Part shown: positions 12,371 to 24,859 of the stretch, in pieces
Position numbering within the stretch: the first letter of the stretch is position 1
How the letters are laid out: each line of letters starts with the position of its first letter
DNA from: Progne subis subis
Taxonomy: Eukaryota; Chordata; Aves; Passeriformes; Hirundinidae
Direction of reading: 5' to 3'
DNA length: 64,000 bases
Assembly: GCA_022316685.1 (NCBI GenBank)
Contig: JAKJHU010000031.1
Span: 124,001-188,000 of the forward strand
Notes under the pieces: model-generated
Told to the model about the DNA's origin: nothing
Databases searched by the model: none
What the model saw: the letters and a program-made list of their open reading frames with translations, nothing else
Position numbers and translations under genes: made by a program

Positions 12371-15300
12371 TTGCTCCAACAGGGCGAGATCAGAGGCGAT
12401 GTGGTGCCAGCCAAAGACTATCCCCTGGCACAGCAAAATCCTTCAGCTCGCCATGGCTGGGGCTTGTGTTTGGGGATGCAAAGAAGTGGCTGGGATTAGG
12501 AATGGCTGGGGGCAGGCAGGAGGAGGCTGCGGGCATGGGGCAGCCCAAAAGCGCTGAGGTGCTTGGGAATGAGGCTCTGTGTGCAAAAACAGGAGGAGGA
12601 AACCTAGGCAGAGATACCTGTGCAGATATAGCAGATAAATACCTTTGCAGGACCCATTGTCCCTCCTGTGTGAGCCAGCAGATAGTTCAGGATGGTTTTG
12701 GGATACTGACTTACATCTGCCCAGGACCAACACTTCAATCAGGGAAACTTGGGCTGGCTTTCTCATTAATTAGCTGAAATGTCACTGAAGCTCAGATGTG
12801 ATCTCAAGGGCAAGAGCAGTGTTGCCCGCCAGTGGTGAGCTCTACCCCTTGTGAATATTTTACCCTTCCTAATTGCCTGCTGTCCCACTCCCTGAAAGTC
12901 TGGGGTGGCTCAAAAGCAGGGCAGCCCTGAATTAGTGCAATTAGACAATTTTATCTCCTTTTAAAAGCTAACTGTCTGTTATATTTTATTCCTTCCAAAC
13001 AGCAGGGCCATAAAGGGGGCACAGGATCTTTTCTCCAAGGTTCCTGCTTTTCTCCCTCTGCCTGCCTCCAAGGACAAGCCTGGCTGAACCCTGAAGAATG
13101 CACTCTCTCAATTCTGGCTTTTTCTTCCTCAGTTTGTCAGCCCTGCTTTGACTCTCAGAGGGCCTTGTGCTCCCGACAGTGCCTGGGTAACTCTGAACAT
13201 TAATAATTCTGCTTGTTCTAAAACCACATTCTGGGTGCCATGAAAATTAATGAGGGAGCCTCTAGATAGAAATTTGCTGCTGTAAAGTCTCCTTTCTGCA
13301 GAGCTGGGTGCTGTGGGCCTTTGGGGTTTATTTTAGGATGGCAGCATTCCTTATCCTTGGCCAAAGGATGTTCTGTCTTGGGTTTTTTCTGTGGAAAGAT
13401 ACTCCTTATTTAACTGCCACGCATTTTCTGTCTCCTTTGTGTGACAAGGGTTTGCCAAGTCTTGCTCTGACTCTTCAGGTCTGGGTTTACTCAGTTGACT
13501 TGGACTCAGGATGGTGCCAGCAGTGTCTCCTAAGCTTTGCAGGGTTAAACCATGCCATGTGGTTTATTTGTGGTTTATTTCCCCCAACCTTTCTGCATGG
13601 CTCTAGCTCTTCCTGCTGCAGCTCCCTGCTCATCCTATGAATTTCAACCTCCTTTTCAGGTTTTGCTCCCCTTAGGAGACATCCCAGCTGGTGAGGAGGA
13701 GCAGAACTCTATCTACAGTCCCCTGACATCACTGCTCAGCTGAGCAAGCAGTTGCCCTTTTGTGGCTCAGTGGCCATGTGTTCCTGAAACCTCAGCTCCT
13801 GTGGCTGGAGAAAGTTCAAAGATGCTTCCTCACTTGAGAAATTCATTGTCATCACCACAAAGGGGGCTCCCAAGTCTTCCAGAAAAGCTCTTGGTTTCCC
13901 AGCAGCTGGCTTCATGTGGCCTTTGTGTTCCCACGAGACTGTGTGGGCTCATCTTCATCTCGTCTTTCCATCTGGTTGATTTATTTAATTAAGTTGCAAA
14001 ATTACAACTGACACATTCCTCCCACAATTCAATTGTTTTTCGGGGTGCAAAAAACCAAAAAAGACTTATCATACCACCCAAGTGCTGTAACTTCTGATTT
14101 TCCCATCTGGGCAGATGTGCTTGTTGCCTCCAGGATTTCAATATCCACGTTGCACCAGAGAGTTTTAAATCAGCCACTGTCTCCAACCTCTCCTCTGTGA
14201 AGTGCTGTTCAGGGGGCAGAGGTGGGCAGGGGAGATTTCCCTTTCCTTTGGTGCATGTTTAATTTATTTTCATTGATGTTGTTGCTAATTATTTTGTTTG
14301 GTTCCCCCAGGTGCAATGAGTTCTCATGGTCGTCTTTCCTTGCAGAACCTCCAACACAAATAAACCCAAGCCTGGGGTAAGATCATAGCAGGGAGCTGGC
14401 CAAGAGGATGCTGATGCTGCTCCTCCTGGGGATGACTTGTGGGTCCCATTTAGAGCCTTGAGGTGGGTTTGAATCCAGCACCACCAGGCAGCAGATGATC
14501 TGTCTGCCCTCTTCCCTCCCTTACTTTCCACTTCCAAGATGAGGCTCCGTCTATTCCCACCCTATTTTCTTTCCTCTGAGCCAGTATATCATACATTTTG
14601 TACCCTCATCTTTGAGGTGCCCAAAGGTCAAATTTGTCAGAGAGCTTTTCCCTTTCTGCTTTTTAAAAGCAATTTGATTAAAACAGGTCTCTAAACTGTG
14701 CCCCTGCCCAGACTCAGGGGACCCAGCCAGGACTCCTCTTCTTGAAAGTCAATTTTCCCTCCAAGTCAGTCCATTAAAATGCTTTTCCCTGCCGGAGCTG
14801 TTCTGGGTGAGAGAACTTTGCTTTATTAACATGGACATGTTTGCTTGGGAATTGGAAAAGGGGATTTCTGAGTGAATTTTATCCTTTGAAACAATTCAGT
14901 GGTTCTGGCTGTTTGTGGTTTATTTTCCTAGAGTAGGGATGATATGGTTTTGCTGGGGAACTGACCCGTTAGGGTTCTGCTCAGCTGGCTGGGGGACATG
15001 CTCAGGTTAGTAAAATACCAGCAGTCATATTTAGGTGCTTCTTCATCTCTGGTTAAATCTACATTGCAGGGAAAGGATAATCTGGGTCTTGACCCATTCC
15101 AAGTAATGGGGGCAAGGACAAGGAGAGGGATGTTCTGTGCTCACCTGGCTCCTGGGGCAGTTGTTAGAGGTGAGGTTCTCTGACTGTACAACACATTGCA
15201 CACCCTAAGCAGCGTTTGCATGCGTCAACTACATAAACAGCTTGCTCTGAGATCTGAGATAAACCACCTTTCCAATCTCAGAAGGCTCTCTATATCCATT

Positions 15301-18300
15301 ACAGTTCCTATTTAGACTCACCCTTAGCTGGAAAATGAGCACACATCTCTGCTGGTGGAGATGTTCAAGGTACACCCACATTTACGTTTGGAGTTAATCT
15401 TTCAGTCACTCTCTGCTAGTTCCAAAAAAATGAGCTCCCCTTTCTTCATCAAATCTCAGGTGGAAGTTGAGATTAAAGTGTGAAATTGATGTTGCCCAGC
15501 AAAGGCCTTTCTGGAATGGCCACTGAATACAGGGACCAAGCACAATCCCACACACACCTGGGTACGTGCAGGGATGTGTGTGTACAGGCGCACATCCCAT
15601 CCTTTCTTTTAAGATCACACACATTGGCAGTCAGTCCCTGCTCCCCAGCCGGTACTCAGACTCTCAGCAACATCTAATCTCTTCCTGTTGTTAGTGATGA
15701 TTGCCATAAATACCCACAACATGAATGTGGCTTCAGCCAGGCAGTTAAATTCCATTTGTTTTCCCATGATTTAAATCCCACCAGCCTAGGCTGTGTTAAA
15801 AAGTGTAATTTCTCTGCCTTTCCCCACTGCCCTCTGCTCTCCTCCATATGGAGATTATGAGCTGGGGGAAAGTAAATGTCTTATTTGAAGTAAAAAAAGG
15901 AGAAAGATAATGTTGAAATAACTGCTGTTGGAGGAAGATGCATTTTTCAAACACATCCTCTGTGCTCAGCATGAGCAGCTGCCTGTGTTTCAGAGCATTA
16001 TGGTACATTAACCTCCACATGCAGTGTTGCTTGCTTTGTTTAGTATTTTAATTTCTACGTCTGTGGCAGGGATAGATGGTGCCAGGGTGACAGCATGGGA
16101 GGAGTGAAAGGCTCTCCTTCACCGTGCAGTGGGGCTGGGGCCAGCAGAGGTATTGGTCCCCAGGCAGGCAGCTGAGGGAGCAGGGCAGGGGACAGGACAC
16201 TGCCAACCCAGCAATGAACACGACAATTCCTTCTCCTTGCCTGGAAAGGAAAAACAAAAAACAGAGGTGATCTGGAGCCTCTAAACTCAGCCTGTATGGA
16301 CACCCTGGAGGCTCAGCTACAGGGGTCTTTGATAGGATGTTGTCCCAGCTATCCCATCCTTACGTACTCCAGGGGAGAAGCTGTCTCACTAACAGTGTAG
16401 GAAGGTCAGAATCTATCTGTGGAGAATGATCTGGGTGCGATAAAAGGGGTTATTTTTCTTCCTTATGAGAGCAGCCCTTTCTCAGTGAGCCCTCCGTGCT
16501 CCCCATGTGAAAGCAAAGATAGGAAAATGTGGTTTCCAGTCAGCCCCCACTTTCACTTTATTCTGTGCAGATGGATTTCTTTGTCTGTGATTTGTTTTAG
16601 TGTCTCCAGAAAATTAGGGCAATTTTTGAAGGAAAAAAATTACTTTGTAATGGGGAGAGAAAGACAGAGAATATGTTTTGACATTCAGTCTCAAAACACC
16701 ATCCTTTTGTCGCCACCACGACTCTTTGCTGCATTTGACCTGAATTCTCAAATAGCTCTGGCCCTCCTGAGGGTCTGGCTTTCCACAAAAACACCCCTCT
16801 TGATTGACCAGATAATGTTGCCCAGGTCCACTCAGGAGGCTGCCCACGGAGTGCTCTTGGAGTGCCAAAACTTCACAGGGCTTCTAAATTCCCCATCAGC
16901 TGGGTGATTTAAACAGGATATTTGTGATTCTGTCTCTGCCCTCATCCCTGGGCTGTGCTGATGACTGCATCTGTCCCACTCCATTGCCTGGAGAACCCCA
17001 GAAGATGGGAAGCTTGGGAAATATCTTGCTGCCCTGAGAAGCTATTTGCAGATATTAACATAAAGCCTATTTGTATGCATTTAAGGCCAAAGTTAGGCTG
17101 AGTTCATCTTCTCTCCAAAGCCCTGATGAGATGGGAGGGAGCACACAGTGTCTGATGGTGGGTGGGTGCGAATGGGAGGTTGGCTTCATTAATGACATTT
17201 TTCCCTTTCTGCCTGATTCTGGTACCAGCACAGATTTGAAAGGGAATGCAGCCAGTGGGTAGCAGAGATGCTTGGAAAGCTGTGTGTTTGTCTTTGCAAA
17301 TTTGGAAAGGAAGTATCAATCAAAGTAAACTAACACCGACAGCCCTAGAAATGGACTTGACTTCTGATTAACAAAATGACCCTGGAGTAAAATATTGAAC
17401 ACTGTAGTAAAATATTGCCTTGAGAGCCAAATGATTTGACAGAAAAGGGCTGAGCAGCTCTGGCAGCCGGGTGAGCAGTCACCGACCGAGTGCCAAACGC
17501 CTGCTGGCCCTGGTGGGCTGCTTTGGCCATGCCTGGAGCATCCCAGGGCATGGCTCTGGTCACCCAGCCTGAGCTCCCAGGGTCACAGCCTGTGGGCCTG
17601 TGTGGTTGCACTCCATTGTGCCTTCTCAAAGCAGAGTGGATCCTGGTCCAGTATCCAGCTTTCTGGACGTCAGGCCCTGACAATGAGGAGTCTGCTTTGA
17701 GCTGGTCCGGCAGGAGAGGACAAGAGAAAGTGGTGTCCTGCCACATCATCATCCCATCTGCCTTGAAGCCCCTTCCTGGTGTGGAGCAGAACATCCTCCA
17801 GGAGTGTCTGTCTCCCCCCTGCAGGGAGAGCAGGACATGGCCAGTTCCAAGGCAGCCCAGTCTCAGGGGATGGAGTATTTTCCTGCATTTAGTAGCTTTT
17901 CATTCCCCAGTGGAACAGATGGGAAAGGTGCAGATCCATCCTGCAGCCCTGTGTTCCAGCGTGGCCAAGTGCCTGTCCATTGCAGCCACTGCAGGTGAAG
18001 AGATAAGGAGAAGGAGCAAGACTTTGATTGCTGTGAATACGCAGCACAAGGAGAAAACAAAGAGAGCCATTGATCTCCTTTACTGCTTGGTGCTGTCAAC
18101 AGGAATGGAGCAAACAACTGCCCTGAGTATTAGTTTCAGCTCATCCAAAAGAGCCTGACACTAGACATAAATCACAGTCAGAGACAAATGAAATAATACG
18201 AGTGTGTGTATCCTTACTCTGGTATTATTGTACAGCCCAAAGCTGGGACTTCAGAGTCAAATGCTTCAAGTTTAGACACGAAACTTCTGGTCTAACCTCC

Positions 18301-18690
18301 CCATAGGGCCTCTGAATCAGGCCAGCATTTCCAAGCCAGAAGGGGCGGCTCTGTCCAGCCTTTATTTTAGGTAGGACTGAAATTTGGAAAGATGAAATGA
18401 AATCACATGGCTTTGCCAGACAGCTGACAGTCAAAAATAAACGTGTTTCCATGGGGAAAAGGGGAGAATTTTTAGCAAATGTATTAAGGCTTGCTAATCT
18501 CAAACCTCTGTTTCACTTTCTTTACAAAGCCAGTAATTGCAGAGAGGATCTGGAGGAGCTGGAGCCTCTTAAGATGAATGATTTGTAAGTAGAAACTAGT
18601 TTGAATTTCACTTTTTGGAGCTGATGGTGAAGGGGCAGGGATGGCTGGTTTCTAATGCAGTGTTTTCCAGGTATGTTGTATAACTTTTAT
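12371..18690. other. Long unique interval, no gene recognised
   Basis: No repeat family or exon is convincingly visible. Open frames of 162 codons (16419-16907) and 222 codons (17490-18158) have no recognisable domain and are overlapped on the other strand by frames of similar length. Isolated pyrimidine-tract/AG sequences occur (for example near 14342) without paired donors. A 14-bp palindrome tgctcag/ctgagca with a central CAGCTG E-box lies at 13733-13746. Confidence 0.5.
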
Positions 18691-18694
18691 TCTT

Positions 18695-18905
18695 CCAAAT
18701 CTCTGGAAGTGGTCCATAATGAGCAATTATAAAAGGCTAATCTCATTAAAAGGAAAATCTCCTCATTCATTTAATTCTTAAATCTCTTTCTGTTGGGAGG
18801 GGAATATTTAAATGAGCTTCCTCCCATTATAAAGTCACTCCATGGTCTGTTTTTCATCACAGTTAAATCAGAACAGGGGCATGAGGTGCTTTTACTCTAA
18901 TCTGT
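18695..18905. promoter_or_regulatory. AT-rich block, enhancer candidate
   Basis: The run contains gagcaattataaaagg, ctcattaaaagg, catttaattctt, atatttaaatgag and cattataaag motifs, a dense set of ATTA and TTTAAAT-type cores. It contrasts with the neighbouring sequence. TATAAAAGG could also be a TATA-like box by chance, but no transcript is evident downstream. Confidence 0.22.
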
Positions 18906-18939
18906 TTTTAACCTGATTTTCCTTAAATGAAGTTGGATC

Positions 18940-19025
18940 ATTTCTGGTGCAGAATCCTAGAAACCAGGGAGATGATGACTAGCAAGAGGTCATTTATTCT
19001 GTTCCACGGTCCCAACAGGGACCCT
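18940..19025 (-). mobile_element. Possible old CR1 LINE remnant
   Basis: The words gcagaatcctagaaacc, 'agcaagaggtcatttatt' and 'gttccacggtcccaacagggacc' resemble the reverse complement of old amniote CR1 3' regions (aatcatag..., gaggtcatctagtcca, caggacc). The match is degraded and about 85 bp long. It is weaker than the copy at 10.84 kb and could be misassigned. Confidence 0.38.
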
Positions 19026-21450
19026 AAAGTTTCATTAATGATCATTGCAGCCATAAAGAAACCCGTTCATTTTACCCATTGGCCAATAAATACTTTATAG
19101 TATTTAATGGGACTCTTCTTTATTTAAAGGTGGGAGGGACAAGAGCCCTTTGTAGAAGCAGAATCTCATGGGGAGAGCTGTCAGCGGGGAGGAACACTGT
19201 CTACACATCATGGGGGGGTGGAGAGAGGGACCCAGAGCTGGAGCAGCAGTTTGGCCTCCCCAGAAGCTGAGTCTGGGGATGGGGATGCTGGGCAGTGACA
19301 GAGGGGACAGCAGCACCCTGACATCGCGGGGGACGTGGTCGCAGGCTCTGCGTGCGGACGCCGCTTTGTTATCTGGGCTGTGCACTCCAGCACTGCCAGC
19401 CTGCATGCCTGGATAGCACTTCTGCCTGTGCCAAATTCATCACTGGGCCTTTCTTCTGCTCCCCTTCTGTCCCTTATCAGCCACCCCCGCGCCTCAGCAC
19501 CCGCCAGTGCTGTCAGGAGACAAGGCTGTGCCCCCACCACCGCCCCCTCCTCTCCCCAGGGCAGGACCTGGCCTCTCTGGTCACTCAGTGGGGGAAGGCA
19601 GAGCTCAACAGGACAAAAGTCAATCCTAACAATAAAGTAGCAGATGGCTCCAGGAGAAGGAGAGTACCTGGAGTTACTTTTCATTCAGAAGTCAGCCCAA
19701 GATAAGGCGTCAGCCCAAATGCCAATATGCTAATGTTGATCCTTTAGCAGTGTGCCCTGCCAGTATCTCTACCTTGCTTGTTCCACATCTGTGACAACCT
19801 GTCTCTCCTCAGCACCAGAGATACATATTTTGCATAGAGATTAGGGCAAATCATGGCACTGTTTCAATGTGAGTGATTAAAAAAGGCCAACACCCTTATG
19901 CCATCCTCTTAAGTGTCCTCCTTCTTTCTACCCATCGCCCCCAGCCCGCTGAGCTTCCCACCACATTGTCTTTGGAAGTGACTCCATGATTTTGGGTTTG
20001 ATCCCTGCCTTCCATCTGCTCTGCTCTTCAACTTTCTAAAGGCAAATATCCAGAGTCTGACGTGGAAGGATGGAAAATATTTTGCTAAAGGGAGGAGAAG
20101 AAGAATAGAGGGTTTGTTCAAAGCGAGAAACTTCAGCATGATGAGGGATGTTATTTGAAATGGTCCAAAGAAAAAACTGGGACTGAGGCATTGTCAGAAA
20201 ATGGCCAACAGTAAAACTGGGACCCGGACCAGAGTGTCACAAATGGTTGCTTTGGCAAGAAATGGGAGTTGCTCCTCAGAACAGGGTTTTATCCTGGCTG
20301 CCTTTTCCTTTCTCGGTATTATTTCATGTTTTAGGCTACTCCTCCTTTCTGCAGTGAGAGACAGTCCATGGATGTTCTGTGCTCATCCCAGTAGGAACAG
20401 AGGAGCTGCACAAAGGCAAGGTTCAATCGTTATCTTGTCTAGGGGCATTCACAGACAGTCAATCCTGTCTCTCAATAAATGAAGTATTTCCTCTGCAGTT
20501 TATCTCCCTGGACTCCAGCAGCCCGGATTGCTAATAGGCAGCAGCCTCTTTCCCCAGCAGAACAATTCTTTCTTATTCATGGATTGTTCTCCTCCAATTC
20601 AGTCGTGACAGAAGTGGAAATCCATTTTTACGCCCCTTGGGCTTTTTTTTTTTCTGGAAGAAAACTCTTTCCTGTTGTTGAAATGAGTCCAACATTGAAA
20701 GCCTTTTTAAACCCGCAGACAGATTGCTTTCTCTCTTGGTTTTGGTTAATTTAAATGTAAAATTGAGGTGAGTAGTTCTTGACTGTAGGAGAAGGCTGGC
20801 TGGGGAGTGTTTTTTCTAGGAGTTGTCATCCAGAGCATAGTAAATAAGCACAAAATGAAATAAATCTAGGGAAATATTATGAAACAGTGTATTTTTATTA
20901 GTAGATCCGCAAGTGATATTTTCATTTTGGAATCAACGGGTATCCATTATTATGGAAAGAGTAACCTTAATAAAGTATGACTGTGGTAAAATGATCTGTG
21001 GAAGGAAAAGGCCTAAATCCCTGTATATAATTTGGAATCCAAATTGCTGACTTTAAAGGAAAAAAGGTTGCAAAATGGTTTTGTTTCTTTTCCTCAGAAA
21101 ATGCTGACTTTAATGCCCCCCCCACCCCAAAAAATTCCATTGAAAAATTCAGAAAATATTTCAAGTGAAAATGATCCAATACTATAAATATCACTTCCAT
21201 TTTTGAATGTAAAGATGTGATTTATTTGTGAGAAATACTGCAACTTTCTAAAAAAGTCTACCAGTACTTAATCAAGCTGCCTGACTCCCAGCAAAGACTT
21301 CCTGCTTGGAAAAATGAAAGCCCTGCAGGTTTGCCCAGCCTAACACCCACCAGGAGAGACAGCAGGGAAAGGACCCTGGGCAAACCCTTCACCAGCTCTC
21401 CAAATAAAGATGAGTGTTGTCATTTAACCTCTTCTTAAAACCTGCAGGGA
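19026..21450. other. Unique sequence, with a CpG cluster near 19.34 kb
   Basis: No gene is recognised. Between 19.1 and 19.7 kb several 80-158-codon frames are open in both directions over the same GC-rich DNA and appear to be shadows of composition. Eight CpG dinucleotides fall within 19325-19363. From about 20.7 to 21.3 kb the sequence becomes AT-rich without clear repeats. Confidence 0.45.
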
Positions 21451-21454
21451 TGCA

Positions 21455-21735
21455 GAGAGGGAGGGAGGGATGGATGGATGGATGGATGGAGATGGATGGA
21501 TGGATGGATGGATGGATGGATGGATGGATGGATGGATGGAGATGGATGGAGGGAGATGGATGGAAGGAGATGGATGGATGGATGGATGGATGGAGATGGA
21601 TGGATGGATGGATGGATATATATAGATGGATGGAAGGAGATGGATGGATATGGATGGATATGGATGAATGGATCAATGGATGGATGGATATGGATATGGA
21701 TGTGGATATGGATATGGATATGGATATGGATGGAT
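21455..21735. repeat. GGAT tetranucleotide and GGATAT hexanucleotide array
   Basis: The array opens with GGGA units, then long runs of GGAT/ATGG broken by GGAGAT phase shifts. It changes to a GGATAT hexamer array at about 21686-21730. Because the unit has no stop in several frames, both strands read as long repetitive peptides (MDGW-type on plus, SISIHP-type on minus). These are artefacts. The array is likely length-variable between individuals. Confidence 0.95.
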
Positions 21736-22300
21736 GCTCAGCATCCACTCCCAGTGACTCTGTTCCCTGTTTGGCTGGTGATGTTCCAGCTATGTGTTGG
21801 CACAGAATCTACAGGATCATTCCTCATTTTCAGATGCTGTGAGTGCCCAGATACCGGAGAGGAAAACAAGTGTTGCCTTGCCCTCGAGTCAGAGCCTGGA
21901 TTAAACCACAGCCCAATCATCTCCAGCTGGAAGAGGGCTACTTTTAAAGAGAAACTTTGCTCCTTTTTCCCTCAGGGCCTCAGGAGGCCTGTGAGAATGT
22001 AGGAGATATGCTGGCAAAGCAAGGCTGGAGAAGCAAGACCAGGATGGCAGAGCTGTTCCTGCCTGTCAGTTCTTCCTAATCCCAAAGCTGCAGAAACAGC
22101 TGGAGCTACTGCTTACACTCCTTTCTTCTGAGAGCAAGAGTCCTCACAAAGATGTGCCTTTTTTTCCTAGTGCACAGCTTTCTGGCTGCTATTTTTGCTG
22201 TGCTGTCTGATCTGCTCCCGTGGCATGATGATATTTCTGTTCTTTCCTTCACAGCATCTTCCCTGACAGGGTGCACAGCGTCTTGCAAACATTCACAGTT
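21736..22300. other. Unique sequence, nothing recognised
   Basis: Ordinary non-coding sequence between the tandem array and a SINE-like remnant. I see no exon or regulatory block here. Confidence 0.45.
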
Positions 22301-22311
22301 ATGAGCTCGCC

Positions 22312-22425
22312 TTCTCTCTTTGGTAGAGAGGGAAACTGAGGCAAGGGAAGAGCCGTCACACAGCCACGGTTACTTGGGGAAAGTATGAGACTTCAGGAGC
22401 TTAGCTCCGGGTTCAGTGTTTTAGC
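22312..22425 (-). repeat. MIR/CORE-type SINE remnant
   Basis: The stretch 'gagagggaaactgaggcaa' followed by gtcacacagcc matches the characteristic reverse-complement core of MIR-type SINEs (gaggaaactgaggca...gtcacacagc). A diverged tail with gagcttagctccgggttcag may correspond to the segment nearer the tRNA-like head. No target duplications remain, as expected for an ancient amniote insertion. The exact subfamily cannot be named by eye. Confidence 0.55.
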
Positions 22426-22461
22426 AGCAAGGCCGTCCTTCCCCTCTGACATGGGCTACTT

Positions 22462-22695
22462 TAAGTTGCCTCCGCGTTTTATTATGTACAGGATTTTCGT
22501 CAGACGTGCAAAGTAAATTAGCACCGTATTCACAGCCATAATCACCTACCAATGATCTCATACATGTGGCACAAAGGGAAAGGATCTGCATGGGATTCTT
22601 TTCTGCAAGTATAATCCGCCCATAGCCTCCTTGTTAATTAGCTCCTCTCAAGCATCCAATCTGTGGCAATTATAGCAATCAAAAATGCATTCATC
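22462..22695. promoter_or_regulatory. Enhancer-like conserved-element candidate
   Basis: The block mixes CpGs (cctccgcg, tttcgtcagacg, caccg, ataatccgcc) with AT cores (gcgttttattatg, cttgttaattagctcc, gcaattatagcaatc). Retained CpGs next to TAAT motifs, with no repeat similarity, are typical of conserved non-coding elements. There is no open frame of note. Conservation itself cannot be seen here. Confidence 0.3.
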
Positions 22696-22981
22696 CCCCC
22701 ACCCCTCCTGCTCCCCATCAGCACCTGACAAGCCGCAGGCACATTATCCCAAACCATGGCAAGAGCGCGCTGATAGGACAGAAACCTCCCTGCCGCCTGA
22801 CTCAGGATTCATCACCCACAATACCAGCCCTGGCACAAGGCCTTGCATACCAGGAATTATTACAAAATAAGGAAGAAATGGAGACAGAAAGAGGCAGATT
22901 TCAATTTTCTCCCATAGTTTTGGGAGCCCATAGAATACCAAGTGAAAGATGCTATTTAGCCCATTGGGTTCAATTGGCACC

Positions 22982-23006
22982 TTTTTTTTTTTTTTTTTTT
23001 TTTTTT
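22982..23006. repeat. 25-bp poly(T) tract
   Basis: An uninterrupted run of T. On the minus strand this is a poly(A) tract, preceded 31 nt upstream by ATTAAA (complement of 23038-23043). That would fit the tail of an old minus-strand retrocopy, but no gene body is recognised to the right of it. Slippage-grown simple sequence is an equally good explanation. Confidence 0.9.
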
Positions 23007-23044
23007 GCTGATGTCGACGCAAAAGTGAATCTCTCATTTTAATG

Positions 23045-24615
23045 TTGCCTGATTGAGAGTGCTGCTCCCCACATCGCGCCAGGAGGCCCAGGTGGGATAA
23101 ATGCCCGGGCGATGCATGCATTGTGCTGTGCTCCTCGAGGCACACTTTGTGAGAGCAGCAGTGGGATTGTGCTGGGGAAGCTGAGAGTGGAATCCCATTA
23201 CAAAGATCTGCCAGTTAAATGCAGCTCCTTCCTCCTCCTGCTGCTTCCCTGTGCTTCTTACTCCAAGATCTCTGGGGCATGTGTGCAAGAGCAGCTACTG
23301 GTGGGAACCTCAGTTTGGAGATTGCACTACAGGCAGTCCTTGCTCCCCTTGGGATCAATAATATTGTAATTCTTGGGCAAACCCCTTTGATTTTGCATTA
23401 GTGCCTGCTATCTCAGTAACCCTACAGGTGAATTTGCTCCTTAGCTTCCTGAATGGATTTTTTCTTTGCTATCCAAGTATACAGATAGAGTACCTTTCTC
23501 AGTCCAGATCCTGTCACTGACCTGCATGCACTCAGTTCCAGTAGCCCTCCACAGCTACCCACTGCTGTGTCTCAGTGCTGGCACACAGGACAATCCACCT
23601 GAGTGCTCCTAGGTCAATCCTATGCCGAATCAGCTGCCTGAGCTGGTTGCAGCAGTGCTCACAAGCCTCCTAGCCCAGCTTCCTTCAGGTAGGCTGATCC
23701 TTTGGGAAAGTTGAACTCTCAGTCTAATGTTCCAACCTGCCAATGTGAGAGGTCACAGGCCCAATTAGTTAAACCATTCTGCCCTGGATGCACATGGAGA
23801 CAGCAGTTCCCAGTCACTGTCCAGGGAGAATCACAGGGTGCTGGGCACTGGCCCAGCCACAGTGGCACCAGTGAAAGCCAGCTTAGATACAGCTGACATC
23901 TGGCCCTGGGGTTCAGCAGGATTTCCTCCTCCTGGCACTGCCATTTTTATCTCTCCCTTGCATGTTCTGCACCTTGCTGGGCATCTGCTTCTCTCCTCTC
24001 TCTACTTTGAAGCTCATTTCTCTCTAACCTGGACTTTCCATAAAACCACCCTCACTGCAGAGGAACTTGCCACAAGCCATCCTCCTGCTGGCCCTGAACT
24101 TTGCCTGCCCTCTGGCATGCAGGCCAGCACCAGGCAGAGAACTAAACCCCAGCTACCAGCCCTGGCCATCCATGATGCTGCTTGGCCAATAAATAAAGAC
24201 ACTGAAAAAGTAGCTCCATCACTTGAGGAGATTCATGTGGCAGCTGAATGTCATGTGCAGGATTTTTCAGACATGAAATGACTTTCCAGAGCACCGTGGT
24301 TGCCTCGAATCTACTGCTTATGTCCATTTGTTTGGAGGTTGGTAGCGGGGTTTCTTTGCTTTGAGCACAAAGCCTGTTTGCTATCTCCCCTCCTTCCACG
24401 TGCTCCCGGTGGGGGAGAGAACAGAGCTGCATCCTGGCATGGGAATGCTCCAGGGCTGAGGGCTGCTAGAAAGAAAGCCCAATTGCCAGCATCGTCCATG
24501 AGGGGGATGCTGAGCTGGGGTCAGGGTGTGCTGCTGCCTGGAGATGTAGGAACCCCTGCCTTTGCAGGGCCTTTGCATCGGTATGGAAATGGCTGCAGAA
24601 TGGGAACTAATCAGT
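23045..24615. other. Unique sequence, nothing recognised
   Basis: Open frames of up to 147 codons (23838-24281) have no domain and overlap opposite-strand frames. I see no named repeat and no convincing exon. Confidence 0.45.
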
Positions 24616-24619
24616 AAAT

Positions 24620-24855
24620 ACGGAAATAGTGGGAATATTAGCTGAATTAGCTAAGCTGTCATTCAGCTTCCCTTTTCCCTTCCTGCTTTCTTTCCTTCCC
24701 AAGCCAAAAGAGCTGGTTTACATTCTAATGGCTTTAATTACTTCACGAAAATGCGAGCGGATGGGGAAGCACTGCCACCAACAACGCTTTCATGGTCGGC
24801 TGAACGCAATTTGAATTAATTTGGCTGAGATGGCTATTAGCACTAATACTCCAGG
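24620..24855. promoter_or_regulatory. TAAT-rich enhancer candidate
   Basis: The block contains gctgaattagctaagc, ctaatggctttaattac, tttgaattaatttgg and ggctattagcactaatac, at least six homeodomain-type ATTA cores. Retained CpGs sit between them (cacgaaaatgcgagcgg, caacgc, ggtcggctgaacgc). Of the blocks called on composition, this is one of the strongest. No coding potential is apparent, and the target gene is unknown. Confidence 0.33.
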
Positions 24856-24859
24856 GCCT

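Noticed and set aside
13733..13746. 14-bp palindrome tgctcag/ctgagca with E-box core
   Set aside because: Palindromes of this length around CAGCTG arise often by chance in 64 kb.
14461..14483. gggtttgaatcc as a tRNA B box
   Set aside because: No matching A box or cloverleaf arms at the right distance.
17490..18158. 222-codon plus frame
   Set aside because: Ser/Pro/Leu-rich with no motif; opposite-strand frames of 149 codons share the DNA; no exon context.
21389..22002. MDGW and SISIHP repetitive peptides on both strands
   Set aside because: Direct translation of the GGAT/GGATAT tandem array in several frames.
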